From positions 82,961 to 146,960 of the forward strand of contig NZ_CABVLY010000022.1 of assembly GCF_902498995.1 (NCBI RefSeq): a stretch of DNA of 64,000 nucleotides, in the 5' to 3' direction. This document shows positions 1 through 8,770 of the stretch, one piece after another; the first letter of the stretch is position 1; the number at the start of each line of letters is the position of its first letter. The notes under the pieces are model-generated. The model ran no database searches, was not told the origin of the DNA, and saw only the letters and a program-made list of their open reading frames with translations. This stretch comes from Burkholderia anthina (GTDB lineage Bacteria > Pseudomonadota > Gammaproteobacteria > Burkholderiales > Burkholderiaceae). A program made the translations under genes and the position numbers.

Positions 1-666
1 TGCCGGCCTCCCGTCGAGGGCGCCGTTTATGGGACGTTGCTGAACGACCGCGCGGCGCTCGACGCGCTGGGAGACGCGGTCCATGCCGCCCCCTACAAGG
101 CGCCGCCCAAGGCCCCGGTGCTGTACGTCAAACCGCGCAATACGCGGGCGGGGCACGGCGCGAAGGTCGTCGTGCCGGGCGGCACGAGCGGCGTCCAGAT
201 CGGCGGCTCGCTGGGGATCGTCATCGGGCGCACCGCTTCGCATGTCAGCGTTGCCGACGCGCTCGACCATGTCGCCGGATACACGATCGTGGCCGATCTG
301 TGCGTGCCGCACGAAAGCGTGTATCGCCCGTCGGTCCGGTTCCGCGCGCGGGACGGCTTCTGCGTCATGGGGCCGGCCGTCGTCGCGCGCCGCCTGGTCG
401 CGGACCCCGACGCGCTGCCGATCTCGGTGAGCATCGACGGCCGGCAGACGTTCCACGCCAACACGGCGACGTCGATCCGGCATGTCGCGCAACTGATCGC
501 CGACGTCACCGATTTCATGACGCTCACGGCCGGAGACGTGCTTACGCTGGGCGTTCCGCACGGTGCACCCGTGGCCCAGGCCGGAGACGTCGTGACAGTA
601 TCGATCGGCGCATGGCCGGCCCTCACGTTTTCGATGACGAGCGAAGCAGCAGGAGGCAAGCAATGA
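1..666 (+). CDS. hpaG1: HpaG1 (N-terminal-half isomerase/decarboxylase), 5'-truncated
   Basis: The reading frame is open from the first base, so the start lies upstream of the window and about 221 residues are visible. The protein belongs to the fumarylacetoacetate hydrolase fold. It corresponds to one half of the bifunctional HpaG of E. coli, which decarboxylates 5-oxopent-3-ene-1,2,5-tricarboxylate and isomerises the product in homoprotocatechuate catabolism. The block PYKAPPKAPVLYVKPRNT near the visible N-terminus is characteristic, followed by glycine-rich beta strands and a C-terminal TAGDVLTLGVPHGAP turn. The stop overlaps the start of the second half gene (ATGA), so the enzyme is made from two coupled genes rather than one fused gene. 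Family assignment is firm; which half catalyses which step is not visible. Confidence 0.9.
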   Translation, partial: CRPPVEGAVYGTLLNDRAALDALGDAVHAAPYKAPPKAPVLYVKPRNTRAGHGAKVVVPGGTSGVQIGGSLGIVIGRTASHVSVADALDHVAGYTIVADLCVPHESVYRPSVRFRARDGFCVMGPAVVARRLVADPDALPISVSIDGRQTFHANTATSIRHVAQLIADVTDFMTLTAGDVLTLGVPHGAPVAQAGDVVTVSIGAWPALTFSMTSEAAGGKQ

Positions 667-1421
667 TGCGGGGCCGTGTTGCATATTCGGGTGCCATTCA
701 CGAGGCATACCCGCACGAAGCGGGCGTCCGGCTCGCCGACGGGCGCGTGTGTCGCGAGAGCGAGGTCGTGTGGCTGGCGCCCATCGAGCCGGGGACGATC
801 TTCGCGCTGGGATTGAACTACGCGGAGCACGCGAAGGAACTGCAGTTCTCGAAGCAGGACGAGCCGCTCGTGTTCCTGAAGGGGCCCGGGTCCGTCATCG
901 GCCACCGCGGGGTGACGCGCCGTCCTGCCGACGTGACGTTCATGCACTACGAGTGCGAACTGGCGGTCGTGATCGGCAAGCCGGCCAGGGCGGTCAGGCG
1001 CGAAGACGCGATGCAATACGTCGCGGGTTACATGATCGCGAACGACTACGCGATCCGCGACTATCTCGAGAACTACTACCGCCCGAACCTGCGCGTGAAG
1101 AACCGCGACGGCGGCACCGTGCTGGGCCCGTGGTTCGTCGACGCGCAAGACGTCGCCGACGTCACGAACCTCGAATTGCGCACGTTCGTGAACGGCAAGC
1201 TCGAGCAGAAGGGCAATACGCGGGATCTCGTGACCGACATTCCCGCGCTCATCGAGTATTTGAGCGGCTTCATGTCGCTCGCCCCCGGCGACATCATCCT
1301 GACGGGCACGCCGGAAGGGATCGTCGATGTGAAGGCAGGCGACGAAGTCGTTTGCGAAATCGACGGTCTCGGCCGTCTTGTCAACGTGATTGCATCCGAC
1401 GCGGAATTTGGCCGCAACTGA
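663..1421 (+). CDS. hpaG2: HpaG2 (C-terminal-half isomerase/decarboxylase)
   Basis: This 252-residue FAA-hydrolase-fold protein is the partner of the preceding gene and overlaps its stop codon by ATGA. It carries the family's metal-binding pattern: ALGLNYAEHAKE, then the acidic pair in HYECELAVVIGKPA, and a C-terminal LTGTPEGIVDVKAGDEV loop. By family knowledge it acts on 5-carboxymethyl-2-hydroxymuconate derivatives downstream of ring cleavage. AGGAGG sits about 7 bases before the start. A second in-frame ATG follows immediately at 666, so the exact initiator could be either. The next gene, hpaE, starts 16 bases after the stop, consistent with one operon. Confidence 0.92.
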   Translation: MMRGRVAYSGAIHEAYPHEAGVRLADGRVCRESEVVWLAPIEPGTIFALGLNYAEHAKELQFSKQDEPLVFLKGPGSVIGHRGVTRRPADVTFMHYECELAVVIGKPARAVRREDAMQYVAGYMIANDYAIRDYLENYYRPNLRVKNRDGGTVLGPWFVDAQDVADVTNLELRTFVNGKLEQKGNTRDLVTDIPALIEYLSGFMSLAPGDIILTGTPEGIVDVKAGDEVVCEIDGLGRLVNVIASDAEFGRN

Positions 1422-1437
1422 CTGATTAGGATTACCT

Positions 1438-2895
1438 ATGCGAATCGACCATCTGATCAACGGGAAGTCTGCGGCCGGCAGCAGCTACTTCGAGACCGTC
1501 AACCCGGCCACGCAGGAAGTGCTCGCCGAAGTCGCGAGCGGCACCGCGCAGGACATCGATGCCGCCGTGCGCGCGGCGAAGGAGGCGTTCCCCGCGTGGG
1601 CCGGCACGCCGGCCACCGAGCGCGCGAAGCTGCTGCGCAAGCTGGGCGAGCTGATCACGAAGCACGTGCCGGAACTCGCGAACACCGAGACGCGCGACAC
1701 GGGGCAGACGATCTCGCAGACGGGCAAGCAGCTCGTGCCGCGGGCGGCGGACAACTTCACGTATTTCGCGGAAATGTGCACGCGCGTCGACGGGCACACC
1801 TACCCGACCGGCACGCACCTGAACTACACGCTGTTCCACCCGGTCGGCGTCTGCGCGCTGATCTCGCCGTGGAACGTGCCGTTCATGACGGCGACGTGGA
1901 AAGTCGCGCCGTGCCTCGCATTCGGCAACACGGCGGTGCTGAAGATGAGCGAGCTGTCGCCGCTCACCGCGTCGATGCTGGGCGATCTCGCGCTCGAGGC
2001 GGGCATTCCCGCCGGCGTGCTGAACGTCGTGCACGGCTACGGCAAGGAAACCGGCGAGCCGCTCGTCGCGCATCCCGACGTTCATGCGATTTCGTTTACG
2101 GGCTCCACGGCGACGGGCAACCGCATCGTCCAGGCCGCGGGCCTGAAGAAGTTCTCGATGGAGCTCGGCGGCAAATCGCCGTTCGTGATCTTCGACGATG
2201 CCGACTTCGAACGCGCGCTGGACGCCGCCGTGTTCATGATCTTCTCGAACAACGGCGAGCGTTGCACGGCCGGCTCGCGCATTCTCGTGCAGAAGTCGAT
2301 CTACGCGAAGTTCGCCGAACGCTTCATCGAGCGCGCGAAGCGGCTGACCGTGGGCGACCCGCTCGGCGAGAGCACCATCGTCGGGCCGATGATCAGCCAG
2401 GGGCACCTCGCGAAAGTCCGCAGCTACATCGAGCTGGGCGCGAAGGAAGGCGCGACGCTCGCCTGCGGCGGCCTCGATGCGCCGACGCTGCCGGACGCGA
2501 TGAAGCACGGCAACTTCGTCACGCCGACCGTGTTCGTCGACGTCGACAACCGCATGCGCATCGCGCAGGAAGAGATCTTCGGCCCGGTGGCCTGCCTGAT
2601 TCCGTTCGACGACGAGGCGGACGCGATTCGCCTCTCGAACGACATCGCGTACGGGCTGTCGAGCTACGTGTGGACCGAGAACACCGGCCGCGCGCACCGC
2701 GTGGCGGCGGCGATCGAAGCGGGCATGTGCTTCGTGAACAGCCAGAACGTGCGCGACCTGCGTCAGCCGTTCGGCGGGACGAAGGCGTCGGGCGTCGGCC
2801 GCGAAGGCGGCACGTGGAGCTATGAAGTGTTCCTGGAGCCGAAGAACGTCTGCGTGTCGCTCGGTTCGCATCACATTCCGCGCTGGGGCGCGTAA
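1438..2895 (+). CDS. hpaE: 5-carboxymethyl-2-hydroxymuconate semialdehyde dehydrogenase
   Basis: A 485-residue NAD-dependent aldehyde dehydrogenase of normal family length. It should oxidise the ring-cleavage semialdehyde made by HpaD to the corresponding dicarboxylate. The fold's landmarks are present: SPWNVPF near residue 143, FTGSTATG near 220, the general base Glu242 in MELGGKSPF, and the nucleophile Cys276 in NNGERCTAG. The PFGGTKASGVGREGG C-terminal oligomerisation segment is typical of the HpaE/betaine-aldehyde branch. Position between hpaG2 and hpaD makes the substrate assignment much stronger than sequence alone would. Confidence 0.93.
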   Translation: MRIDHLINGKSAAGSSYFETVNPATQEVLAEVASGTAQDIDAAVRAAKEAFPAWAGTPATERAKLLRKLGELITKHVPELANTETRDTGQTISQTGKQLVPRAADNFTYFAEMCTRVDGHTYPTGTHLNYTLFHPVGVCALISPWNVPFMTATWKVAPCLAFGNTAVLKMSELSPLTASMLGDLALEAGIPAGVLNVVHGYGKETGEPLVAHPDVHAISFTGSTATGNRIVQAAGLKKFSMELGGKSPFVIFDDADFERALDAAVFMIFSNNGERCTAGSRILVQKSIYAKFAERFIERAKRLTVGDPLGESTIVGPMISQGHLAKVRSYIELGAKEGATLACGGLDAPTLPDAMKHGNFVTPTVFVDVDNRMRIAQEEIFGPVACLIPFDDEADAIRLSNDIAYGLSSYVWTENTGRAHRVAAAIEAGMCFVNSQNVRDLRQPFGGTKASGVGREGGTWSYEVFLEPKNVCVSLGSHHIPRWGA

Positions 2896-2943
2896 GCCGA
2901 TTCGCCGGCTGCATCCGCACACCGCGTCATCAGGAGACAGAAA

Positions 2944-3807
2944 TTGGGAAAGCTCGCCCTCGCCGCGAAAGTCACGCACGTGCCGTCGCTGTATTTGTCG
3001 GAGCTCGACGGCCCGCACAAGGGCTGTCGCCAGGCCGCGATCGACGGCCATCATGAAATCGGCCGGCGCTGCCGCGAACTCGGCGTCGACACGATCGTGG
3101 TGTTCGACGTTCACTGGCTCGTCAACAGCGAATACCACATCAACTGCGCGTCGAAGTTCGAAGGCATCTACACGAGTAACGAACTGCCGCACTTCATCAA
3201 CAACATGCGCTATGCGTACCCGGGCAACACGGCGCTCGGGAACGCGATCGCCGACGTGGCGAACGAGATGGGCGTGAAGACGCGCGCGCATAGCGAAACG
3301 TCGCTGGATCTCGAATACGGCACGCTGGTTCCGATGCGATACATGAATGCGGACCAGCACTTCAAGACCGTGTCGATTTCCGGCTGGTGCATGTGGCACG
3401 ACCTGCCGACGAGCGTCCGTTTCGGCCTGGCGGTGCGCAAGGCCATCGAGGAGCGCTACGACGGCACCGTCGCCATTCTCGCGAGCGGCTCGCTCAGCCA
3501 CCGCTTCGCGAGCAACGGCACGGCCGAGCAGTTCATGCACAAGGTGTGGGATCCGTTCCTCGAGGAAACCGACCGGCACGTGGTGTCGCTGTGGGAAAAG
3601 GGCGACTGGAAGACGTTCTGCGGCATGCTGCCGCTCTACAACGAAAAGTGCTGGGGCGAGGGCGGCATGCACGACACGGCGATGCTGCTCGGCGCGCTCG
3701 GCTGGGATCGCTACGAAGGCAAGGCCGAGGTGGTGACGCCGTACTTCGGCAGTTCGGGCACCGGCCAGATCAACGCGATCCTGCCGGTCACGCCGTTGCC
3801 CGTCTGA
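2944..3807 (+). CDS. hpaD: 3,4-dihydroxyphenylacetate 2,3-dioxygenase, TTG start
   Basis: A 287-residue class III extradiol dioxygenase (LigB superfamily) that opens the homoprotocatechuate ring next to the hydroxyls using non-haem Fe(II). The start is TTG, chosen because AGGAG lies 8-13 bases upstream and the encoded GKLALAAKVTHVPSLYLSE is the family's N-terminus. The His of KVTHVPS, the VFDVHWLVN strand and SGSLSHRF supply the expected metal and catalytic histidines. The gene sits 48 bases after hpaE and 16 bases before hpaF. Confidence 0.93.
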   Translation: MGKLALAAKVTHVPSLYLSELDGPHKGCRQAAIDGHHEIGRRCRELGVDTIVVFDVHWLVNSEYHINCASKFEGIYTSNELPHFINNMRYAYPGNTALGNAIADVANEMGVKTRAHSETSLDLEYGTLVPMRYMNADQHFKTVSISGWCMWHDLPTSVRFGLAVRKAIEERYDGTVAILASGSLSHRFASNGTAEQFMHKVWDPFLEETDRHVVSLWEKGDWKTFCGMLPLYNEKCWGEGGMHDTAMLLGALGWDRYEGKAEVVTPYFGSSGTGQINAILPVTPLPV

Positions 3808-3823
3808 TCATTGGGAGCAGCAG

Positions 3824-4225
3824 ATGCCACATCTCACACTCGAATACAGCAACAACCTGGCGGACGAGGACAGCATCGCGCTGCTGTGCCGCAAGCTCGC
3901 GCACAGCCTCGACGCGCAGCGCGAGGGCGACCAGCGGGTATTCCCGCTGGGCGGGATCCGCGTCCGGGCGCTGCGCTGCGACGCATTCTGCATCGCCGAC
4001 GGCCGGATCGAGGACGCCGCGTTCCTGCACGGGAACCTGAAGATCGGCGCCGGACGCTCGGAGGCCGCGAAGCAGGCAACCGGCGATGCGCTGTTCGACA
4101 TCATCAGGCAGCACTTCGCCGACGCGTTCGAGCGGCACGGGCTCGCGTTGTCGCTGGAGATCAACGAATTCAGCGAAGCCGGCACCTGGAAGCACAACAA
4201 TCTGCATGCGCGGCTGAAGGCCTGA
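3824..4225 (+). CDS. hpaF: 5-carboxymethyl-2-hydroxymuconate delta-isomerase
   Basis: A 133-residue tautomerase-superfamily protein. The mature chain would begin with Pro2 (MPHLTLEYSNNL), the catalytic N-terminal proline that defines this superfamily, after methionine removal. It isomerises the carboxymethyl-hydroxymuconate between HpaE and the HpaG step. Length fits the CHMI family, which is about twice the length of 4-oxalocrotonate tautomerase. It follows hpaD by 16 bases and GGAGCAGCAG provides the ribosome site. Confidence 0.92.
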   Translation: MPHLTLEYSNNLADEDSIALLCRKLAHSLDAQREGDQRVFPLGGIRVRALRCDAFCIADGRIEDAAFLHGNLKIGAGRSEAAKQATGDALFDIIRQHFADAFERHGLALSLEINEFSEAGTWKHNNLHARLKA

Positions 4226-4245
4226 GCGCGAAGGGCACGTTCATC

Positions 4246-5049
4246 ATGTTGGACCAAACGACGATCCGCGAACTCGCGGAGAAACTGGAACACGCCGAAA
4301 AGACGCGCACGCAATTGCGCCACTTTTCCGCGGCCTATCCCGGGATGACGATCGAGGACGGCTACGCGATCCAGCGGGAGTGGGTGAAGATGAAGCTGGA
4401 TGCCGGGCACGTGATCAAGGGCCGCAAGATCGGCCTGACCTCGCGCGCGATGCAGCGTTCGTCGCAGATCACCGAGCCGGATTACGCACCGCTGCTCGAC
4501 AGCATGTTCATCGAAAGCGGCCAGGACATTCCGGCGGACCGCTTCATCGCGCCGCGCGTCGAGGTGGAGCTCGCATTCATTCTCGACAAGCCGCTGACGG
4601 GCCCGAACGTGACGCTGTTCGACGTGCTGGATGCGACCGCCTATGTGACGCCCGCCGTCGAGATCATCGACGCGCGCATCGAGCAGTTCGATCGCGACAC
4701 CAAGGCGCCGCGCAAGGTGTTCGACACGATCTCCGACTTCGCGGCCAATGCCGGGATCGTGCTGGGCGGCCGGCCGGTGCGTCCCATGGACGTCGACCTT
4801 CGCTGGGTCGGGGCGCTGCTGTACAAGAACGGCGCGGTGGAGGAGAGCGGGCTCGCGGCAGCGGTGCTCAACCATCCCGCGACGGGCGTGGCGTGGCTCG
4901 CGAACAAGATCGCGCCGTACGACGAGCGCCTGAACGCGGGCGACGTGATTCTCAGCGGCTCGTTCACGAGCCCGATTCCGGCGCGCGCGGGCGATACGTT
5001 CCACGTCGACTACGGCCCGCTCGGCGGGATCGCGTTCAAGTTCGTATAA
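4246..5049 (+). CDS. hpaH: 2-oxo-hept-4-ene-1,7-dioate hydratase
   Basis: A 267-residue member of the FAA-hydrolase/4-oxalocrotonate decarboxylase-hydratase family. It adds water to 2-oxo-hept-4-ene-1,7-dioate with Mg2+, giving the substrate of HpaI. Visible landmarks are IKGRKIGLTSRAMQ near residue 60, the metal-binding acids in PRVEVELAFIL near 105 and the C-terminal DVILSGSFTSP. I chose the ATG at 4246 because it begins the conserved MLDQTTIRELAEKL helix. The frame is open far upstream, inside hpaF, but that part is out-of-frame shadow. It lies 9 bases before hpaI. Confidence 0.92.
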   Translation: MLDQTTIRELAEKLEHAEKTRTQLRHFSAAYPGMTIEDGYAIQREWVKMKLDAGHVIKGRKIGLTSRAMQRSSQITEPDYAPLLDSMFIESGQDIPADRFIAPRVEVELAFILDKPLTGPNVTLFDVLDATAYVTPAVEIIDARIEQFDRDTKAPRKVFDTISDFAANAGIVLGGRPVRPMDVDLRWVGALLYKNGAVEESGLAAAVLNHPATGVAWLANKIAPYDERLNAGDVILSGSFTSPIPARAGDTFHVDYGPLGGIAFKFV

Positions 5050-5058
5050 GGAGCAGGC

Positions 5059-5865
5059 ATGGACCGAATCAGGAACCCGTTCAAGCAGGCGCTGGCCGAA
5101 GGCCGGCCGCAGTTCGGCCTGTGGGCCGCGCTCGCGGATCCGTACGTGGTCGAGTTGCTGGCAACGGCCGGCTTCGACTGGCTGCTGATCGACAACGAGC
5201 ATGCGCCCAACGACGTGCGCAGCACGCTCGCGCAATTGCAGGCGATGGCCGCGTACCCGACGCATCCGATCGTGCGCCCGGTGAAGAGCGATACGGCGCT
5301 GATCAAGCAGTTCCTCGATATCGGCGCGCAGACCTTGCTGCTGCCGATGATCGATACCGTCGAGCAGGCGCGTGAAGCCGTCGCCGCGACGCGCTATCCG
5401 CCCGACGGCGTGCGGGGTGTCGGCAGTGCGCTGGCGCGGGCCTCGCGCTGGAACCGGGTGCCGGACTATCTGGCCCGCGCGAGCGACGCGCTATGCGTGC
5501 TGGTGCAGGTCGAGACCGTCACGGGGCTCGCCAGTCTCGATGCGATCGCGAACGTCGACGGTGTCGACGGCGTGTTCTTCGGGCCGGCGGATCTGAGCGC
5601 GTCGATGGGTTTCCTCGGCAAGCCGGGCGAGGAATCGGTGCGCGCGGCCATTCGCGACGGCATCCGCACCGTGCGCCGGGCGGGGAAAGCGGCGGGCGTG
5701 CTCGCGCCGGACCGCGCGTTTGCAAACGAGTATCTGGACGCCGGCGCGACCTTCGTTGCGGTCGGCACGGATACGGGATTGCTGAGCACGGCGGCCGCCC
5801 AGCTTGCAACGAGCTACACGGGCGAACGCGCCTCGCGACCGGCCGCCGAACGCGGCGGGTACTGA
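5059..5865 (+). CDS. hpaI: 4-hydroxy-2-oxoheptanedioate aldolase
   Basis: A 268-residue class II (metal-dependent) aldolase of the HpcH/HpaI family. It splits 4-hydroxy-2-oxoheptanedioate into pyruvate and succinate semialdehyde, the last step of the pathway. Diagnostic segments are LIDNEHAPND with the catalytic His near residue 45, QVETVTGL with the metal-ligand Glu near 150, and FFGPADLSASMG with the metal-ligand Asp near 176. It is the last gene of the operon and is followed by a strong GC hairpin. No transporter, regulator or hydroxylase gene (hpaX, hpaR/A, hpaBC) lies downstream, so those must be upstream of the window or elsewhere. Confidence 0.93.
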   Translation: MDRIRNPFKQALAEGRPQFGLWAALADPYVVELLATAGFDWLLIDNEHAPNDVRSTLAQLQAMAAYPTHPIVRPVKSDTALIKQFLDIGAQTLLLPMIDTVEQAREAVAATRYPPDGVRGVGSALARASRWNRVPDYLARASDALCVLVQVETVTGLASLDAIANVDGVDGVFFGPADLSASMGFLGKPGEESVRAAIRDGIRTVRRAGKAAGVLAPDRAFANEYLDAGATFVAVGTDTGLLSTAAAQLATSYTGERASRPAAERGGY

Positions 5866-5871
5866 AGTCGG

Positions 5872-5901
5872 GGGAGGCCGCCGGGATATCGGCGGCTTCC
5901 C
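5872..5901 (+). terminator. GC hairpin after hpaI
   Basis: Arms at 5872-5883 and 5890-5901 pair at 11 of 12 positions around a 6-base loop. The hairpin begins 7 bases after the hpaI stop. There is no T tract, so it may slow or end transcription with help from Rho or the convergent gene. Direction is assumed from position. Confidence 0.55.
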
Positions 5902-6000
5902 GTTGCCCGATGCCCCGTTGGGTCGGCATCTTCTCCACGGCGTCACGCAGGCCCGCTCCGTGGGCCATTCAACGCGTCCGCGCAGCGGGCGTGCCCGCGC

Positions 6001-7140
6001 CTATTCGTAGAGATACCCGACCGGCCTGCCTTCGGTCCGCTGCGGGCGCACTTCGGTCCGGGCAATGATGTCCCCCGCCAGGCCGTCGATCTCGTCGCGC
6101 TGCGTCGGCGTCCAGCTGCGCAGGTTCTCGAAGTTCTTCAGCAGGCCGAGCCGGAGAATCTGCGTGTTCTCGCCCATCCCGACCAGCGCGATCGAATGCC
6201 GACCCGCCGTCACCCCATCGCCGGTCTGCAGTTCGAGCACCGTGCCGGCACGTTCCTTGAATTCGGCCGTGCCGCGAATGACGCGATAGATCACCACCTC
6301 GCCCTTCGCAAATGAAGCTGCGTCGACACCGCTCGCGATGCTCTTCGGCAGGAGCGACTGATCCGCGGGATCGGTCGCGAGGATGTGGCCGGTCACGAGC
6401 CGACCGCTCGGCGCCTCGATGCCCAGATCGCGCACAAGGACAGACCCGGCCGATTTGATCGAGCCGTCGGTCAACGGCCGGTAGAGCGCACTCAACTCGA
6501 GCGGATCCTGTAACCAGAAGTTCGCCCCTTCGGCACGGTCGTGCAATGGATGACTCCAGGCGATACGTGGCGTTTCGGCTTCGTTGATCTGCGCCGTCGG
6601 CACGATCGTCGGATTCGGGAAGGTCGTCGGATCGGTGATGAATGCCTCGAGGAATTTGGCCGAGCACCCCATGGACATCGCGTCGGGCACGACCGTCTGC
6701 GTGGTTTGCAGATTTTCTTCCGTGGACATGCCCGACCACGTGTAGAAGAGCTGCCGATGCACGATCGCGCTTTGCAAGATCACCGAGCCGGGGCCGACGT
6801 AGTGCAGCCGGCCGTCGTAGTCGAACGTAAAGACGCCCGACGTGACCAGCACGAACTGGAAGCCGCCCGGTGGCAGATGCAGGTGGAAATCGGTCGGCCC
6901 CGTATTTTCCCGGTACACCGGCAGATTGGTCGCAACTTCGTGAAGCAGGAAGGCTTCGTTGTTCGCATGAAAGCCTTCGTTGGCACGGCTATAGAGTGCC
7001 TGCGGGCGGTAGGTCGCTTCGTACCTGGCTGCCTGACGGCGATCGACGGCGACGAAATCGCGATGGTTGAGACGGATGGGGTGGCCGCCCGGATGCACGA
7101 GACCCGGAGAGGACTGAAGAATATCGACGCGCTGATTCAT
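6001..7140 (-). CDS. bicupin protein of unknown function
   Basis: A 379-residue soluble protein that I do not recognise by name. The first half (about 95-170) holds a cupin-like strand set FHLHLPPGGFQFVLVTSGVF with two histidines, then VGPGSVILQSAIVHRQLF. The second half (about 285-345) repeats the pattern with VIYRVIRGTAEF and LQTGDGVTAGRHSIALVG. This suggests a two-domain cupin resembling aromatic dioxygenases of the homogentisate or gentisate type, but the full metal triad is only clear in the first domain. It is convergent with the hpa operon and separate from phaZ. GGGGG lies a few bases before the start. Function is unassigned; a ring-cleaving or sensor role next to hpa genes is conjecture. 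Confidence 0.7.
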   Translation of the reverse strand: MNQRVDILQSSPGLVHPGGHPIRLNHRDFVAVDRRQAARYEATYRPQALYSRANEGFHANNEAFLLHEVATNLPVYRENTGPTDFHLHLPPGGFQFVLVTSGVFTFDYDGRLHYVGPGSVILQSAIVHRQLFYTWSGMSTEENLQTTQTVVPDAMSMGCSAKFLEAFITDPTTFPNPTIVPTAQINEAETPRIAWSHPLHDRAEGANFWLQDPLELSALYRPLTDGSIKSAGSVLVRDLGIEAPSGRLVTGHILATDPADQSLLPKSIASGVDAASFAKGEVVIYRVIRGTAEFKERAGTVLELQTGDGVTAGRHSIALVGMGENTQILRLGLLKNFENLRSWTPTQRDEIDGLAGDIIARTEVRPQRTEGRPVGYLYE

Positions 7141-7188
7141 CGCAACCCCCGTGACTCTATCGATTGAGAATGCCTGCCTGTCGACCCG

Positions 7189-8526
7189 CTACGCCGCTGC
7201 CTGCGCACGGGTGTGATGGGTGGCGCCCGTGTCGAGCAGCGCGCGCAAGGTCACCCGATTGCCGTGCCCGGCCTCGCCTGGAGACGCCATGCACCGGGCG
7301 CGCGGTTCGTGGTCGTGGATGGTCGAACGCACGAGCGGATAGATATGCGAGTTCCAGCGGCGGCCGTTGAATACGCCGTAATGGCCCACGCCGGTCTGCA
7401 CATGATGCGTCTTCATGTAAGGACGCAAGCCCGAGCAGAGTTCCTGGGCAACCACGGTCTGGCCGACCGAGCAGATGTCGTCCTTTTCGCCTTCGACCGT
7501 GAGCAGCGCGGTACGCCGTATCGCATGCGGCTCCACGCAGCGGTCGCCGATCTTGAGCTTGCCGAGCGGCAACGCATATTCCTGGAACACCGCGCTGACG
7601 GTCTCGAGATAGAACTCCGCGGTCAGATCGGTCGTGGCGAAGTATTCCTGGTAGAACGTGCGGATCGCATCGGCCTTGGCAGGGTCGCCCTTGGCGCGCT
7701 CGAATCGCATCTCGTCGAACGAGGCGATATGGCGCGACATGTTCATCGACATGAAGGCGCCGATTTGCATGAACCCCGGATAGACACGGCGCTGCGCGCC
7801 CGCAAAACCGCTGGGCACGACGCCCACGAGATTGTTCTCGAACCATTCGATCGGCTTGCTGTTGGCGAGATCATTGACCTTGGTGGGATTCACGCGGCAA
7901 TCGATCGGGCCGGCCATCAGCGTCATGGTCGCGGGTTGCGCCGGGTCGTCGTCGGCTGCCATCAATGACACGGCCGCGAGCGCCGCGACGGTCGGCTGAC
8001 ATATGGCCACCAGATGCGAATCGGGGCCGATCCGGCGAATGAACGATATCAGATGCTCGACGTACTCGCTGAGGCCGAAGCGGCCCGCAGCCAGCGGAAT
8101 ATCCCGGGGATTGTGCCAATCGGTGATATAGACGTCGTGATCGGCGAGCATGGTCAGCAAGGTGCCGCGCAGCAACGTTGCGAAATGCCCCGACATCGGC
8201 GCGACGAGCAGCACGCGCGGCTGCGCGACTGCCGTGTCCTTGCGGAAATGCAGCAGCGAGCCGAACGGCGTGCGCTTGACGACTTCCTCGGTGACCGGCG
8301 TGCGCACGCCATCCACGTCCACCCAATCGATATCGAAGGGCGGCCGGCTATGCGTGAGTCCCGTGAGTTCGATCGACTCCCACCAGGCATCCAGAAAGCG
8401 CGCGTCGAGTCCGAACGCCAGCATGGGCCAGGTATTCGCCGCATAACGCGCCAGGGAGGCAGCGGTACGCCAGGGGCGCATCCAGTCCGCGGCGGCCTGA
8501 TAGGCCGGATAGGCAAGCAAATTCAT
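7189..8526 (-). CDS. phaZ: intracellular polyhydroxyalkanoate depolymerase
   Basis: A 445-residue intracellular PHB depolymerase of the type that mobilises native storage granules. The lipase-box equivalent is VAICQPTV with Cys176 in place of the usual serine, as in the Ralstonia/Cupriavidus enzymes. The rest of the triad is probably the Asp in EGEKDDIC and the His in GVGHYGVFNGRRW. The start at 8526 gives the family N-terminus MNLLAYPAYQAAADW; the open frame upstream lacks family similarity. Upstream lie sigma-54 promoter sequences and an NtrC-like box, which suggests control by nitrogen status. The C-terminal 40 residues after WNSHIYP are variable and rich in Ala and His. Confidence 0.9.
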   Translation of the reverse strand: MNLLAYPAYQAAADWMRPWRTAASLARYAANTWPMLAFGLDARFLDAWWESIELTGLTHSRPPFDIDWVDVDGVRTPVTEEVVKRTPFGSLLHFRKDTAVAQPRVLLVAPMSGHFATLLRGTLLTMLADHDVYITDWHNPRDIPLAAGRFGLSEYVEHLISFIRRIGPDSHLVAICQPTVAALAAVSLMAADDDPAQPATMTLMAGPIDCRVNPTKVNDLANSKPIEWFENNLVGVVPSGFAGAQRRVYPGFMQIGAFMSMNMSRHIASFDEMRFERAKGDPAKADAIRTFYQEYFATTDLTAEFYLETVSAVFQEYALPLGKLKIGDRCVEPHAIRRTALLTVEGEKDDICSVGQTVVAQELCSGLRPYMKTHHVQTGVGHYGVFNGRRWNSHIYPLVRSTIHDHEPRARCMASPGEAGHGNRVTLRALLDTGATHHTRAQAAA

Positions 8527-8565
8527 GGGCGCGGCTCCGATCGGGGTGGACGCCTCAACAAACAC

Positions 8566-8580
8566 GCAAACAGCGTACCA
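8566..8580 (-). promoter_or_regulatory. sigma-54 promoter, leftward, toward phaZ
   Basis: Read on the minus strand the site is TGGTACGCTGTTTGC. It has GG and GC 12 bases apart and a TTGC -12 element as required for RpoN holoenzyme. The one departure from consensus is T for C after GG. The predicted transcript would start about 25-30 bases before the phaZ initiation codon at 8526. Confidence 0.6.
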
Positions 8581-8590
8581 GGTGCGCGCC

Positions 8591-8605
8591 TGGCATGACG
8601 CTTGC
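8591..8605 (+). promoter_or_regulatory. sigma-54 promoter, rightward, toward GST
   Basis: TGGCATGACGCTTGC matches the RpoN consensus TGGCAYG-N4-TTGC without mismatch. Its -24 element starts only 10 bases from the -24 element of the leftward promoter, and the pair forms an imperfect inverted repeat around CCAGG-N6-CCTGG. It is about 250 bases ahead of the GST start codon, a long leader, so the real target could also be an unrecognised RNA. Confidence 0.55.
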
Positions 8606-8770
8606 GCGTCGCAGGGGGGCACCGCGACGCGCGGCACGCGCACGCGCCGTGTGCCGTGCGAACCCGGCATTTCGACAGCGCAGCGGTTGAGCACCGCAAC
8701 AGGGCGCGTCGTTTCGCGCGCTGCAAAATCGTGCGAAACGCCATGATTCGTGGTGCGCACTTCAGGACAC

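Noticed and set aside
93..3672. Long open frames on the minus strand under the hpa operon
   Set aside because: They are rich in Arg, Ala and His, match no family and mirror codon bias of the genuine plus-strand genes.
8742..8756. Second NtrC-like box
   Set aside because: Only the TGGTGC half matches; the other half fails at nearly all positions.
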